This document shows positions 45,217 to 55,369 of a stretch of 64,000 nucleotides of DNA, in pieces. This stretch comes from Dinoroseobacter sp. (GTDB taxonomy: Bacteria > Pseudomonadota > Alphaproteobacteria > Rhodobacterales > Rhodobacteraceae): NCBI GenBank assembly GCA_017643385.1, contig JAEPNN010000005.1:1-64000 (forward strand). The letters run 5' to 3'. The notes under the pieces were generated by a model. The model was given only the letters and a program-made list of their open reading frames with translations. It was not told where the DNA came from and made no database searches. The stretch's first letter is position 1, and each line of letters begins with the position of its first letter. The translations under genes and the position numbers were made by a program.

Positions 45217-46527
45217 TCATGCGGGTTTCCGCAAAGCTCCGATAAAAAACCCATCAATGCCACCGTGATCCGGCCAGTAATCCGGTCGCAAGCGAAGTGC
45301 GGATTTCTTGGTCAGCCATCTGTCGGGTATGCCCAGCTCCAAAGCCTGCATTGGCATGATTTCAACGCTAGGATTTCTCATCAGCGCCCCATCCAGCTGT
45401 GCCTCGCCTTCAGCGGCGAGAAGCGAACAGGTACAATACACCAACCGCCCACCCGGCTTTAGCAGGCTCAGGGCGTGATCAATCATTTTTGCTTGCAGGT
45501 TCAGCAAACTGTCGATGCGATCGCCGGACCTCAGAAACGGCAGCTCAGGGTGACGCCGGATTGTGCCGGTCGCGGAACAAGGTGCATCCAGCAAAATCGC
45601 ATCAAGGGGCGCATCGGGCGTCCATGTCTGAGCATCCCCGACCTGCACATCAGCCTCCAACCCGCATCGGTCAAGGTTCTCGTGCAGACGTTTCAAACGC
45701 TCTTTCGATGAATCCAAGGCAACAACCGAAGTCCCGGCCGCGGCCAATTGCAGGGTCTTGCCACCTGGCGCCGCACAAAGATCAGCAATGCGCTCGCCTG
45801 AAACTGGTTTCAGGACCTTGACCGCCAGCGCCGCACCCGCGTCCTGAACCCACCAGTCCCCGCTGTCGTAGCCTGGCAAAGCGGTCACCTGAGCCTGGGA
45901 TTTCAGCCTGACAGAGCCTGTTGGCAGCATCTCCGCTTCAGTTTCTTCTGCAAATATGCGCGCTCCTTCGGGGGTTTTGAAGGACAGATCAATCGGCGCA
46001 CCCGCCATATGAGCCGCCTCCATCGCTGCAACGGCCTTTGGGCCATAGCGCGGGGTCAGTTTCTTGCGGAGTGGTCCAGGAAGACGGGGGACTGGCAGGT
46101 TCGACCATTGAACATTCCCGTCCTCTGCAATTTTGCGCAGCAACGCGTTCACGAGACCCGCCGAACCAGCATGGCGCTGACGCATTCGTGTAAGCGTAAC
46201 CGCGGCGTCCACGACACCATGCGCCGCCGCGCGATCGACGCACAGTTCAATAACACCAAGACGTAGGATGTCCCGAACTGCAGCTGCCGGTGGTTTTTGT
46301 AGGTGCGCATCCATCAGTTTGTCCGCACGCGCACGGTAGCGAAATAGCTCTGCCGCCAATCGTTGTGCGCGCGCCCGGTCCTCAGGTGTCAGGTCAGCCA
46401 ATGGACCATCAGGATCGGAGACTTGTTCTCCCATCGTCTTACCGTGCTCTCGCACGCCGGTCGACAAAGCCAACGCAGCACGCCGCGCTGCAAGACCGAG
46501 TTTGTCAGGTCGGGCAGTCTTGGACAT
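45217..46527 (-). CDS. rsmB: RsmB-type RNA cytosine-C5 methyltransferase
   Basis: This 436-residue SAM-dependent enzyme has an N-terminal NusB-like RNA-binding domain (about 20-150, LIRKIA-type helices with RMRQRHAGSAGLVNALL) and a Rossmann methyltransferase domain. Motifs are DLCAAPGGKTLQLAAAG (SAM), LLDAPCSATGTIRRHPE (Cys), and VYCTCSLLAAEGE (nucleophilic Cys). The expected product is m5C967 of 16S rRNA. Start ATG 46527 is preceded by AAAGGAAG. Confidence 0.93.
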   Translation of the reverse strand: MSKTARPDKLGLAARRAALALSTGVREHGKTMGEQVSDPDGPLADLTPEDRARAQRLAAELFRYRARADKLMDAHLQKPPAAAVRDILRLGVIELCVDRAAAHGVVDAAVTLTRMRQRHAGSAGLVNALLRKIAEDGNVQWSNLPVPRLPGPLRKKLTPRYGPKAVAAMEAAHMAGAPIDLSFKTPEGARIFAEETEAEMLPTGSVRLKSQAQVTALPGYDSGDWWVQDAGAALAVKVLKPVSGERIADLCAAPGGKTLQLAAAGTSVVALDSSKERLKRLHENLDRCGLEADVQVGDAQTWTPDAPLDAILLDAPCSATGTIRRHPELPFLRSGDRIDSLLNLQAKMIDHALSLLKPGGRLVYCTCSLLAAEGEAQLDGALMRNPSVEIMPMQALELGIPDRWLTKKSALRLRPDYWPDHGGIDGFFIGALRKPA

Positions 46528-46627
46528 CGTCTTCCTTTCATCCGCGCAAATTAAATGCGCAGGGGTGTCACCAAGAGCCACGGCGCTATATCAAGAAGGC
46601 AACCCGATCAAGTCAGAGCACATCCCG

Positions 46628-46834
46628 ATGTCCGACACACCCAAGCTTTCCACAGAAGAATTAGCCAGACGCGCACAGCTTCCAGAAACCGCCCGCCGCG
46701 CATTGGAAGAAGCTGATGCACGCAAAGCCAAGCAAAAACCGCTGAATTTGCCGACCGAACTTGGCGGGCGCGATGGGCCCGAGGCCGTGCGCTTCGGTGA
46801 TTGGGAAAAAAAAGGGATCGCGATCGATTTCTAA
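46628..46834 (+). CDS. DUF1674 / SdhAF4-like protein
   Basis: This 68-residue soluble protein ends with TELGGRDGPEAVRFGDWEKK and then GIAIDF, the signature of succinate dehydrogenase assembly factor 4 (DUF1674). In eukaryotes SdhAF4 binds flavinylated SdhA before complex II assembly. A bacterial role in assisting SdhA is inference. The ATG at 46628 has no strong ribosome-binding site but defines the conserved N-terminus. Confidence 0.88.
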   Translation: MSDTPKLSTEELARRAQLPETARRALEEADARKAKQKPLNLPTELGGRDGPEAVRFGDWEKKGIAIDF

Positions 46835-46838
46835 TCGG

Positions 46839-47213
46839 TCACTGCAGTTCAAAATATGCCGTGCGAAACAAGCCGCGGTCCGAGACAAACTTCAGTGTGT
46901 CTCCATTTTTTGAAACTGCCTGGCAAGAGAAACGCACATTGAAGCCACCCCAATCCATTTGCCGGCAAAAACGTCCATCGGTCCACTGCCAGGCGCCGTT
47001 CAGTTCATACCCCCTCGCTTCGCCAGTCAGGCTGCCATTGCGCTGCACCTGAATAGCGATCGGACGTGCAATGCCCGGTCGGGTTAGAACCAATGTGCGT
47101 CCACCCACGATTCGCATAAATTCATTGCGGTCCTCGACAGCGGCGTATTCCGCCGTCGCGGCGCCAGCCGATATTACCAGTCCAAAAACAATCGAAACAA
47201 ACAGGCGGATCAT
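46839..47213 (-). CDS. Small exported protein of unknown function
   Basis: This 124-residue protein has a signal peptide (MIRLFVSIVFGLVISAGAAT, cleaved near ATA). The mature part contains RIVGGRTLVL, GSLTGEARGYELNGAWQWTD and FCRQMDWGG...FSCQAV, with two cysteines likely in a disulfide. It resembles a group of small Rhodobacteraceae secreted proteins that are sometimes given an unrelated 'dihydrodipicolinate reductase' label. That label is not supported by the sequence. The ATG at 47213 directly precedes the signal peptide. Confidence 0.78.
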   Translation of the reverse strand: MIRLFVSIVFGLVISAGAATAEYAAVEDRNEFMRIVGGRTLVLTRPGIARPIAIQVQRNGSLTGEARGYELNGAWQWTDGRFCRQMDWGGFNVRFSCQAVSKNGDTLKFVSDRGLFRTAYFELQ

Positions 47214-47309
47214 AGCAGTGCTCTCAAAAAGTAATGTCTTGAGGATTACGAATTCTAGCGCAAACCAGATCAATCGTCCAAATTCTATCCGTAACAACCC
47301 CAAGCATAG

Positions 47310-50300
47310 TTACTCAGCAGCCTGTAACGGAACCGAAATCGCAGCTTCTGGAACAAGCTGTGCTGCCAGCGAGGTCGGCATCGCTTCAGGCTCACTTGTA
47401 TCGACCACATTCAGCGGAGCGCGACCGGTCAAGCGACGCAATGCGTTTGCCGCGCGCCATTGTGCCATAAAGACCGCGGGAACCGTGATTATGATAACAA
47501 CTGTGCCAAACAGTACGCCGTACCCTATTGAAACGGCCAAGGGGATCAGGAACTGTGCCTGAAGCGAGGTTTCCATGATCAGCGGGAAAACGCCCAAAAA
47601 GGTTGTAAGCGACGTCAACAAAATCGGGCGGAACCTGTCCTTGGTGCCTTCGATAACCGCACGCCGGACCTCGTACCCTTTTGAAAGATATTCATTGTAG
47701 AGATCTAGCATGACCAAGCTGTTGTTAATTACGACACCGGCTAGGCCAATGATCCCGAATATCGACAGCAAACCCAATGAAATCCCCATAATGAGGTGCC
47801 CTGCAACAGCCCCCATCAAACCAAGCGGAATCGCTGTCATCACCACAATCGGTTGGACATAACTTCGGAATACAAGCGCAAGAAGCGCAAAGATGACAAA
47901 CAGCGCTATGCCCGAGGCCGCGCCCAAAGCGCCTGCCGCATCGCCCTGCTCACGTTGTTCACCGCCGAGCTCGATAATCAGCCCCGGGTATTGGTTCTGC
48001 AACGGGGGCAGAATTTGACCTGTGATGATTTCGTTTGCCTCGCGGCCAGTTATGACAGAGGTGTCCACATCGGCTGTGATGGTTGTGACAGTTCTGCCAT
48101 CACGGCGCAAAATCTCAGTCGGTGCACGCGCCTCACGAATCTCAGCCACAACCGATAATGGAATGAGATCGCCAGCGGTCGTGCGAATCTCTGTATCTAA
48201 CAAATCTGCCAAGCTGTCGCGCTCGTCCTCAGGAAGGCGAACGAAGACACGTACATCGTCAGCACCGCGCTGAACGCGTGTGGCTTCTATCCCGAAGAAA
48301 CCCGCTCGCATTTGTTGTGCCAGATCTGACAGGGAAACGCCGTAGACGCGCGCATCTTCACGCAGCGCAAGCGTATACTCGAGCCGCCCCGCGCTGAGAT
48401 CGTCGCGAATTCCAAAGACCCCCGGGATCCCCAACAAACCTTCTTCAACCGCATCTACGATGGGGCCAATATCCTGACCGTCAGGCAGTGACATTTCGAT
48501 CGCGATGGGATCGCCTGCTCCGAACAAAGACGCAGAGACAACCATCGACTTCACACCCGCGATTGCGCCGATTTCTTCGCGCCAAATTGTCTCGAAATCC
48601 GAGGATGGCCAGGACCGGAGCTCTGCATCGGTGACTTTGATCACGACGTTGGCGACCGTTCCTCCGGAACCAGCAGAACCACCAAACGGCCCCCCGCCGC
48701 CTGCGGCGACGCCAACCACCATATTGGTGTTTTCAATCACGTCAGGGGCACCTGCTGGCAGGCGTTGCCTAATCCTGTCGCCCGCACGCAATCCTGCGCG
48801 GCGTACTTCGTCAGCCACGTCTTGCGTGCGCGAGAATGCGGTGCCATCGTTCATCTCAATATTTGCGGTGATGAAAGCGCCGTCAATTGACGGGAAGAAC
48901 TCAAACTTCACGTACCCATGCGCCATGATCGCAACCGTCATGAACATCATGCCGATGGTTGCGCCAATCGGCACCAGCCAACGCCGCGTGACGAAGTCCA
49001 GTATGGCTTCGAGCGGTTTACGGATAAACCATTGAAGCGCTGCGTCGATAACCCGCCGGACTAGTCCGATAATGCGCAACGGCAGAACCGGGCGGTAGTT
49101 TTCAGACACGTCAAGACGCGACAGATTTCGCGGCAAGATCAACAAGGCCTGAAGCAATGACAGCGTCAGGACAATGATTACAACGGTTGGGATATCGCCT
49201 AAAAACTTGCCCAAAACGCCAGGCAGCTGCAACAGGGGCGAGAATGCAACGATCGTCGTCAGCGCCGAGAAGATAACCGGGACGGCGACACGTTGTACGC
49301 CCTGAACGGCCGCATTCATTGGTGTCTTGCCGCTTTCACCCTCGGTATAAATCTTCTCCCCGATGACAATCGCATTATCCACCACGATCCCGATGGCGAG
49401 GATGAACCCAAACAGCGAGATCATGTTGACGGACATTCCCATTATACCCATCACTGCGAAAGACCCTGCAAAACTGACACCAATGCCAGCCGCCGACCAA
49501 AACGCGAGCCGGAAGTCGAGAAAGAGCGTCAGGCATAACACGACCAGCGCCAGCCCGATCGCCGCGTTCTTCACGAGTAGATCGATCCGGTTTTGCAATT
49601 CTTCGGCATCGTTCTGCCAAAGTGTCACTTCCAGTCCCGGCGGAAGACTTACTTCAAAACTGTCTGCCAGATGGGCTTTGGTGGCAGCCACAACGTCGAG
49701 GACCTGCTCGTCACCGATACGAAACACATTGACCGTTGCTGCAGGAGCATCGCCAAACCGGGTGGAGATATCGGTGTCTTCGAAACCGTCCACCACCGTG
49801 GCCACATCCCGTAGAAGAACTTTGCCGCCAGCGTCGCTGGTCAGAATGACAATATTTTCAAAATCTGACCTGTCGTAGTTCCGACCGAGCGTCCGCAATG
49901 GGATCGTCAACGTATCCGTTTCAAGCTGACCCGCAGGCAGTTCAAGTGAGTTTGCCGCGACGATACTGGCAACCTGCTGTAGCGTAAGCCCATAAGATTT
50001 CAGGGTGTCGCGATCAATCTCGATCGATATTTCAAAATCTCTCGTATTGGCCGTTTCGGTGAAACTGATCTCTGGCAGCAGGACAAGTTCATCTTTCAGA
50101 CGCTCGGCTTGCGCTTTGAGAACCTCTTCAGGTGCGTCACCGCTGATCGTAATTTCCAGAACGCGGCTGCGATTGGACCGCTGCACTACGGTTGGTTCTT
50201 CTGCGTCCTCAGGAAATACGGTTATCCGATCGATTTCAGATTTTACGTCGTCGAGCGTTGCGGCAACGTTTGCCCCTAGGCTCAGGTTTAAGGCAACCTG

Positions 50301-50570
50301 ACCACTGCCTTCGCGCGCGGTTGCGGTCAGTTCATCAACCCCTTCAATGCCAGAAAGCTGGTCTTCAATCGGGCGAATTATGGATTGCTCGATCTCAGAG
50401 GGTGATGCGCCCGGGTAGGTCACACGCACATCGATCACATCAAGTGAGAAATCCGGAAAGGTTTTCTGAGGCAGAGACATCGCGCTCAGCAGACCAACAG
50501 CCAGAACGAGCACCATGATAAGGTTTGCTGCGACCGGGTGTTCGGTCATCCATTTGATCGTCGCATTCAT
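47310..50570 (-). CDS. RND-family multidrug efflux transporter (inner-membrane pump)
   Basis: This 1086-residue protein has two sets of six transmembrane helices and two large periplasmic loops. It begins MNATIKWMTEHPVAANLIMV and has the charged helix-4 motif AIGIVVDNAIVIGEK. The repeated permease motifs are GIGVSFAGSFAVMGI and LGLLSIFGIIGLAGVVINNS. It exports drugs or metabolites by proton antiport. A single Asp in VDNAIV (not Asp-Asp) places it outside the AcrB subgroup. It lies six bases after its adaptor gene. No outer-membrane channel gene is adjacent. Confidence 0.93.
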   Translation of the reverse strand: MNATIKWMTEHPVAANLIMVLVLAVGLLSAMSLPQKTFPDFSLDVIDVRVTYPGASPSEIEQSIIRPIEDQLSGIEGVDELTATAREGSGQVALNLSLGANVAATLDDVKSEIDRITVFPEDAEEPTVVQRSNRSRVLEITISGDAPEEVLKAQAERLKDELVLLPEISFTETANTRDFEISIEIDRDTLKSYGLTLQQVASIVAANSLELPAGQLETDTLTIPLRTLGRNYDRSDFENIVILTSDAGGKVLLRDVATVVDGFEDTDISTRFGDAPAATVNVFRIGDEQVLDVVAATKAHLADSFEVSLPPGLEVTLWQNDAEELQNRIDLLVKNAAIGLALVVLCLTLFLDFRLAFWSAAGIGVSFAGSFAVMGIMGMSVNMISLFGFILAIGIVVDNAIVIGEKIYTEGESGKTPMNAAVQGVQRVAVPVIFSALTTIVAFSPLLQLPGVLGKFLGDIPTVVIIVLTLSLLQALLILPRNLSRLDVSENYRPVLPLRIIGLVRRVIDAALQWFIRKPLEAILDFVTRRWLVPIGATIGMMFMTVAIMAHGYVKFEFFPSIDGAFITANIEMNDGTAFSRTQDVADEVRRAGLRAGDRIRQRLPAGAPDVIENTNMVVGVAAGGGGPFGGSAGSGGTVANVVIKVTDAELRSWPSSDFETIWREEIGAIAGVKSMVVSASLFGAGDPIAIEMSLPDGQDIGPIVDAVEEGLLGIPGVFGIRDDLSAGRLEYTLALREDARVYGVSLSDLAQQMRAGFFGIEATRVQRGADDVRVFVRLPEDERDSLADLLDTEIRTTAGDLIPLSVVAEIREARAPTEILRRDGRTVTTITADVDTSVITGREANEIITGQILPPLQNQYPGLIIELGGEQREQGDAAGALGAASGIALFVIFALLALVFRSYVQPIVVMTAIPLGLMGAVAGHLIMGISLGLLSIFGIIGLAGVVINNSLVMLDLYNEYLSKGYEVRRAVIEGTKDRFRPILLTSLTTFLGVFPLIMETSLQAQFLIPLAVSIGYGVLFGTVVIIITVPAVFMAQWRAANALRRLTGRAPLNVVDTSEPEAMPTSLAAQLVPEAAISVPLQAAE

Positions 50571-50576
50571 CGTCGT

Positions 50577-51779
50577 TTACTCCGACGCGTCTGCGCGACG
50601 CGACTCGTCGTCTGCCTTGCGCACTTTCATGCCGGCAAATGCCGTATCGAGGCTCGACGTAACAATCTCCGCACCCTCTGGCAGATCGCCTATGCGCACG
50701 AAGCTTTGTTCCCCATCCACATGCACTCTTTCTGCGCCTGCCACCGTGAGGGTCCCGTCAACATAGAGCCAAACGGTATCTCTATCTCGGTAGGCGGTCG
50801 AAGGAATTGCGTAGAGGCTGTTGTCTTGCACGCCATCAATCACGACGCGGGCAAAAGAATTTATCAGGGCTGGCGGCGCACCAGATGCAGCCGCCGTTCC
50901 TGATACCTGTTGGCCCATCATATCTTCCAGCCTGAGCGTCACATCCAATGTGCGTGTTCGCTGATCGAGGGCGTTGTCGACGCGCGCGATGCTTGCGTTC
51001 CACTGATAGGTGCGGCCCGCAAAGTCAGCCTCGACACGCGCAGAGCCCTGGGCCTCTTCAAACAAGCCAGGTATCAGTGCAGCCTCCGCTTGTCGCACAG
51101 GAACTGTCACCTCCAGTTGATCCACGGAATACAGGTTTGCGAGGGACAGTCCCGGACTTGCAACTGCACCAAGCTCTACGGTGGAATTTAGAACAGCGCC
51201 ATCGAAGGGGGCATGGATTGCCGTGCGCTCCAGTGCAATCTCAGCATTGCGCCGCCCGGCCCGCAGCGCGGTCAAACTGGCGGTCAGTTCGGTTTGTTGT
51301 GACTCGAGTTGATCGAGCTGATCTTGTGGAATTACACCGCGCGCGCGTAACGTTTCAGCGCGCGCCAGCTGTGTCTCGACCAGATCAAGCCGCGCCTCTG
51401 TTGACGCGATGTTTGCGTCTGTCTGCTCGAGAGACGCGCGCGCCGCGGCATCGTCAAGCCGCACGAGTATATCACCCTTCGAAAAACGTCCGCGCGCTTC
51501 CAAAGACGGATGCATCTCAACGACACGGCCCGCTGTCTCAGTTGCAAGCGCCACTTCGCGGAAGGGCTGAATAAAGCCCTCGCCTCGGATTGGGATCGGT
51601 ACGGTGAAAGCTTCAGGGACCGCGGTGTCAACAAGAACAACGGGGCGTTCGACAGATTGTGCCACGACTTCAGGGCGAATTTCTCCGAGATACCGGAACC
51701 CAAACACGCCGGCCCCAACCAAAGCGACTGCCACGATCAACCAAAAAACATCCTTGGTCCAATTCCAAAGTCGCTTCAT
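50577..51779 (-). CDS. RND efflux periplasmic adaptor (membrane fusion) protein
   Basis: This 400-residue adaptor has an N-terminal membrane anchor (about 10-32) and a lipoyl/barrel-sandwich half RVVEMHPSLEARGRFSKGDI. It then has an alpha-hairpin (QTDANIASTEARLDLVETQL...LETQ heptads, about 115-190), second lipoyl half TAIHAPFDGAVLNSTVELG, and beta-barrel. The ATG at 51779 follows AAGGAA. The next gene downstream is the RND pump. It is divergent from a TetR regulator. Confidence 0.93.
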   Translation of the reverse strand: MKRLWNWTKDVFWLIVAVALVGAGVFGFRYLGEIRPEVVAQSVERPVVLVDTAVPEAFTVPIPIRGEGFIQPFREVALATETAGRVVEMHPSLEARGRFSKGDILVRLDDAAARASLEQTDANIASTEARLDLVETQLARAETLRARGVIPQDQLDQLESQQTELTASLTALRAGRRNAEIALERTAIHAPFDGAVLNSTVELGAVASPGLSLANLYSVDQLEVTVPVRQAEAALIPGLFEEAQGSARVEADFAGRTYQWNASIARVDNALDQRTRTLDVTLRLEDMMGQQVSGTAAASGAPPALINSFARVVIDGVQDNSLYAIPSTAYRDRDTVWLYVDGTLTVAGAERVHVDGEQSFVRIGDLPEGAEIVTSSLDTAFAGMKVRKADDESRRADASE

Positions 51780-51811
51780 CTTGTAATTCCTTCGAACTCT
51801 CCGATGCATTT

Positions 51812-51827
51812 ATGACCCATCGGTCAT
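51812..51827. promoter_or_regulatory. Likely TetR operator between the efflux operon and its regulator
   Basis: ATGACC and GGTCAT form a perfect 6-bp inverted repeat with a four-base spacer. It lies 33 bases upstream of the adaptor start and 180 bases upstream of the TetR gene, the usual place for a TetR-family repressor of an RND operon. Confidence 0.6.
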
Positions 51828-52007
51828 TAACGCAAGTACGCTGTATCCAAATGCGCTTATTTCAGCAGAACTTGCAGCCCTTGAGGTTTGCAAAGGTCCG
51901 TTTCAGCACGTATTTAGAAGAGTATACGCACGAAGCGCGCAGTTGGATGCTTAGTGACCGCATGGGCAGTCATTGTGCCAAACCTTCCAAAGCAAAGGAC
52001 GGGTCAG

Positions 52008-52631
52008 ATGTCTGAAGCTCTCCCTTCTGTTCCCAGAAAAAGACGCAAGTCGGCTCGTCCCGGCGAAATCGTCGAAGCAGCAGCCCAGAGCTTCATTGAG
52101 CATGGATACGCTGGAACGAAGCTGGACGACGTCGCACGCCGAGCCGGGATCGCAAAAGGCACGATTTATCTCTACTTTGCAGCCAAACAGGATCTGTTTG
52201 AGGCAGTCATCCGAGACACGCTTGAGCCCTTGATCAGCGGCGTCGAAACCATGGTGGACAGCTACGACGGGGCGACAGACATCCTGCTTCAGATGGTAAT
52301 TACGAAAGCTTACGAAAACATCGTGAAATCAGATGCGCGACACGTGATGCGAATTATCATCGGCGAAGGACACAAGTTTCCGGAACTTCGTGAGCTTTAT
52401 TACGAAACCTCAATCAAGCATGGCGTGGCTTTAATCAGCAGGGTTGTGCAACGCGGTGTGGATCGGGGTGAATTTCGACCGGGACCCGCAACGCAAAACC
52501 CTCGCTTGATCATGGCACCTTGTATCATGGCCGCAATCTGGTCGATGACCTTTGACGAGTTCGCGCCAATGGACATCGACAGTTTCATGGCCGGGCATCT
52601 GGACGTGATGCTGAACGGGTTGCGCGCTTAA
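52008..52631 (+). CDS. TetR/AcrR family transcriptional regulator of the RND pump
   Basis: This 207-residue repressor has an N-terminal [23 protein letters not shown] and [20 protein letters not shown] (about 20-62). The C-terminal ligand domain includes [13 protein letters not shown] and [11 protein letters not shown]. The ATG at 52008 has GGAC upstream; a start at 51954 is less likely. It is divergent from the efflux operon, and the operator-like palindrome between them points to local repression. Confidence 0.9.
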   Translation: MSEALPSVPRKRRKSARPGEIVEAAAQSFIEHGYAGTKLDDVARRAGIAKGTIYLYFAAKQDLFEAVIRDTLEPLISGVETMVDSYDGATDILLQMVITKAYENIVKSDARHVMRIIIGEGHKFPELRELYYETSIKHGVALISRVVQRGVDRGEFRPGPATQNPRLIMAPCIMAAIWSMTFDEFAPMDIDSFMAGHLDVMLNGLRA

Positions 52632-53446
52632 CCGTCGCTTAATCCCAGGACATCCATCATATCGTATTGGCCGGGCTTCTTGTCCTGCCCCCAAAGTGCC
52701 GCGCGCAAAGCCCCACGGGCAAAAATCTTGCGATCAGTTGCAAGATGCCGCAGCACGATGCGTTCACCTTCGCCAGCAAAAATGACGTCATGCTCACCAA
52801 CAACGTCGCCTCCGCGAATGGCCGAGAACCCGATATCGCCAGATATGCGCGCGCCCGTGATACCGTCACGACCACTATCGCGCACATCTGAAAGCTTTAC
52901 GCCTCGACCTTCGGCGGCAGCCTCTCCCAGCATCAAAGCCGTGCCTGATGGCGCATCAACCTTGTATCGGTGGTGTGCTTCGACAACCTCTATATCAAAC
53001 TCTTCGCCCAGTGCCGCAGCGACCCGCTTGGTCAATCCAGTCAATAGGTTCACACCGAGGCTCATGTTGCCCGCCCGAACGATCACCGCGTGGCGTCCGG
53101 CGTGTACGAAGTATTCGAGTTGCTCATCTGTGAAACCTGTTGTTCCGATCACATGAACGGCGCGGGCCTGTGCAGTAAGTTCGGCGTGGGCCAACGTTGC
53201 CGCGGGGCTTGTAAAATCAATGACTGCTTGCGCCTTGGCAAACGCCTCTAGCGGATCGTCAGTGACGGGAACGCCCATTTCTCCCTGTCCCATCGCGACC
53301 CCGAGATCCTGTCCGACCCAGTCATGCCCAGGGCGCTCTGTCACGCTGACAAGTTTCGCCGCGTCGCTCGCCCGGACGGTTTCGATCAACATCTGGCCCA
53401 TGCGGCCTGATGCGCCTGTAATCACGATCCCTGGCAAATCCGACAT
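52628..53446 (-). CDS. dapB: DapB, 4-hydroxy-tetrahydrodipicolinate reductase
   Basis: This 272-residue enzyme of the lysine/diaminopimelate pathway has the N-terminal cofactor loop GASGRMGQM. The catalytic [16 protein letters not shown] has the conserved His-His and Lys, and [15 protein letters not shown] and the C-terminal [11 protein letters not shown] follow. The substrate is 4-hydroxy-tetrahydrodipicolinate with NAD(P)H. It overlaps the TetR gene's stop by four bases on the opposite strand. Confidence 0.96.
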   Translation of the reverse strand: MSDLPGIVITGASGRMGQMLIETVRASDAAKLVSVTERPGHDWVGQDLGVAMGQGEMGVPVTDDPLEAFAKAQAVIDFTSPAATLAHAELTAQARAVHVIGTTGFTDEQLEYFVHAGRHAVIVRAGNMSLGVNLLTGLTKRVAAALGEEFDIEVVEAHHRYKVDAPSGTALMLGEAAAEGRGVKLSDVRDSGRDGITGARISGDIGFSAIRGGDVVGEHDVIFAGEGERIVLRHLATDRKIFARGALRAALWGQDKKPGQYDMMDVLGLSDG

Positions 53447-53563
53447 GACGTCTTTCCTTCTGTTTTCGTCCTGCCCTGTTAGCGCGGCTAGGACCGCATA
53501 GCAAAGGCCCGTTGCGCGAAACGCGTTGAAGGCTTAGATGGGCGCTCTGAAATGGAGTGTGTA

Positions 53564-53959
53564 ATGGCGCAAAACCTGAACATTGCTGGCAAACCGCCAA
53601 CGCAACGCCAACTGCGCGTGGGCGAACTGATCCGTCGCACGCTTTCGGACCTTCTGATGCGGGGCGATATTCATGATCCCGAACTGAATGCGATGTCCAT
53701 AACCGTGGGCGAAGTGCGCATGTCTCCCGACCTGAAAGTGGCAACTGCCTATGTGTTGCCTTTGGGCGGGAAGAACGCAGAGGCAGCACTTGCGGCACTG
53801 CGAGAAAACCGTCGCGAAGTGCGCCGCGCCGTGTCAAAGGCATTGACGTTGAAATTCGCCCCCGAAGTACGCTTCGCGATCGACACCACCTTCGATCAGA
53901 TGGACGAAACCAACCGGATTCTAAATAGCGCCGAAGTGCGCCGGGATCTGGATCGCTGA
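53564..53959 (+). CDS. rbfA: RbfA, 30S ribosome-binding factor
   Basis: This 131-residue protein helps 16S rRNA processing and 30S maturation in the cold. It is a KH-like fold with [40 protein letters not shown] and the closing [19 protein letters not shown]. The GGAGTG element before ATG 53564 favours this start over an in-frame ATG four codons upstream. The truB gene follows two bases later. Confidence 0.95.
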   Translation: MAQNLNIAGKPPTQRQLRVGELIRRTLSDLLMRGDIHDPELNAMSITVGEVRMSPDLKVATAYVLPLGGKNAEAALAALRENRREVRRAVSKALTLKFAPEVRFAIDTTFDQMDETNRILNSAEVRRDLDR

Positions 53960-53960
53960 A

Positions 53961-54869
53961 ATGGGCCGGAAGAAAGGGCGCAATATTTCGGGCTGGCTCG
54001 TTGTCGACAAACCTGCCGGACTGACATCCACTGCGGTCGTCAACAAAGTTCGCTGGGCTTTTGACGCAAAAAAAGCAGGGCACGCCGGTACGCTGGACCC
54101 CGAAGCGACAGGTATTCTTGCCGTGGCTCTTGGAGAGGCTACAAAGACGGTTCCCTTCATTACCGAGGCCAATAAAGCGTATGAATTCACCATTCGTCTC
54201 GGCGCCGCGACAAACACGGACGATGCAGAAGGCGAAATCATCGAGACCTCAGACCTTCGTCCAGCCGAGGACGATATTGTCGCCGCTTTGCCAGACTTCA
54301 CTGGCGAGATCATGCAGGTGCCCCCTCAGTACTCAGCCGTAAAAATAGATGGCGTCCGGGCTTATAAACGTGCACGCGAGGGTGAGGCGATGGCACTCGC
54401 AGCACGGCCCCTTTTCGTCGAAAGTCTCGAATTGCTGTCCAGATCTGATGCTGACACGGTCACCCTGAAAATGGTCTGCGGCAAAGGCGGCTACGTTCGC
54501 TCGATCGCCCGAGATCTCGGCGATGCTCTGGGATGCAAGGCCCACGTGCTTTCGCTGCGTCGCATTTGGTCCGGACCCTTTGACCTTGAAGACGCCGTCA
54601 CACTGGAAGACGTCGAGGCAGGCGCGAAGTCGCCCTCTATTGACGATTTGCTCCTTCCCCTTGAAGTTGGCTTGGCAGCCCTTCCAGAATTGCGCTGCAC
54701 AGAGGCAGGCGCCTCCAAATTGCGCAACGGGAACCCGGGAATGGTAATCACGGCAGATGCCGAGTACGGCGAAGAAGCGTGGGCCTCTCTGAATGGACAA
54801 GCTGTTGCCGTCGGAGTGTATCGTTCCGGTGAATTGCATCCCTCGCGCGTGTTCAATCGCGAGGCATGA
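53961..54869 (+). CDS. truB: TruB, tRNA pseudouridine-55 synthase
   Basis: This 302-residue enzyme makes pseudouridine 55 in the T loop of tRNAs. The catalytic Asp46 is in [12 protein letters not shown]. Also present are KRVGRK-like [14 protein letters not shown] at the N-terminus, [18 protein letters not shown], the [16 protein letters not shown] segment and [15 protein letters not shown]. It starts one base after the rbfA stop. It overlaps the next gene by four bases. Confidence 0.96.
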   Translation: MGRKKGRNISGWLVVDKPAGLTSTAVVNKVRWAFDAKKAGHAGTLDPEATGILAVALGEATKTVPFITEANKAYEFTIRLGAATNTDDAEGEIIETSDLRPAEDDIVAALPDFTGEIMQVPPQYSAVKIDGVRAYKRAREGEAMALAARPLFVESLELLSRSDADTVTLKMVCGKGGYVRSIARDLGDALGCKAHVLSLRRIWSGPFDLEDAVTLEDVEAGAKSPSIDDLLLPLEVGLAALPELRCTEAGASKLRNGNPGMVITADAEYGEEAWASLNGQAVAVGVYRSGELHPSRVFNREA

Positions 54870-55369
54870 TCGAGCGCCATCATACCAAGGGTGACGCAGA
54901 GTCCGTCGCGATTTACTCAGACTGCGAGAGCTACCGCTATTCTTTGACCCGGGTATGGGCACCGGGGAATAAAGCGCTGTTCATTATGTTAAACCCTTCA
55001 ACCGCAACCGAGGTTCAGAATGATCCGACGGTTGAACGCTGCGAAAGACGGGCCCGTGCCCTTGGCTTTGGGGCGTTTCGCGTCACTAATATTTTTGCTT
55101 GGCGCGATACAGATCCACGAAAAATGCGCGCGGCACAGGACCCAATAGGTCCCGAAAACGACGCTGCGATCTTAAGCGGTACAAATTGGGCAGACCAGAT
55201 TATCTGCGCCTGGGGCACACATGGCGCACATTTGAACCGTGGCGCGGCGGTCCATGATTTACTGAGGACGACAAACCGCGAGCTGCATCATCTTGGGCTA
55301 ACAAAGGACGGCCATCCAAAGCATCCGCTTTACATTGCCTATACGCAACAGCCCGAGCGTTGGACCTAA
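54866..55369 (+). CDS. DUF1643 domain-containing protein
   Basis: This 167-residue cytoplasmic protein shows DUF1643 signatures [40 protein letters not shown] and the closing [17 protein letters not shown]. Function is unknown. The ATG is part of ATGA overlapping the truB stop, so it is translated with the RNA-modification genes. It converges with and overlaps by four bases the RTX gene at 55366. Confidence 0.88.
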   Translation: MIERHHTKGDAESVAIYSDCESYRYSLTRVWAPGNKALFIMLNPSTATEVQNDPTVERCERRARALGFGAFRVTNIFAWRDTDPRKMRAAQDPIGPENDAAILSGTNWADQIICAWGTHGAHLNRGAAVHDLLRTTNRELHHLGLTKDGHPKHPLYIAYTQQPERWT

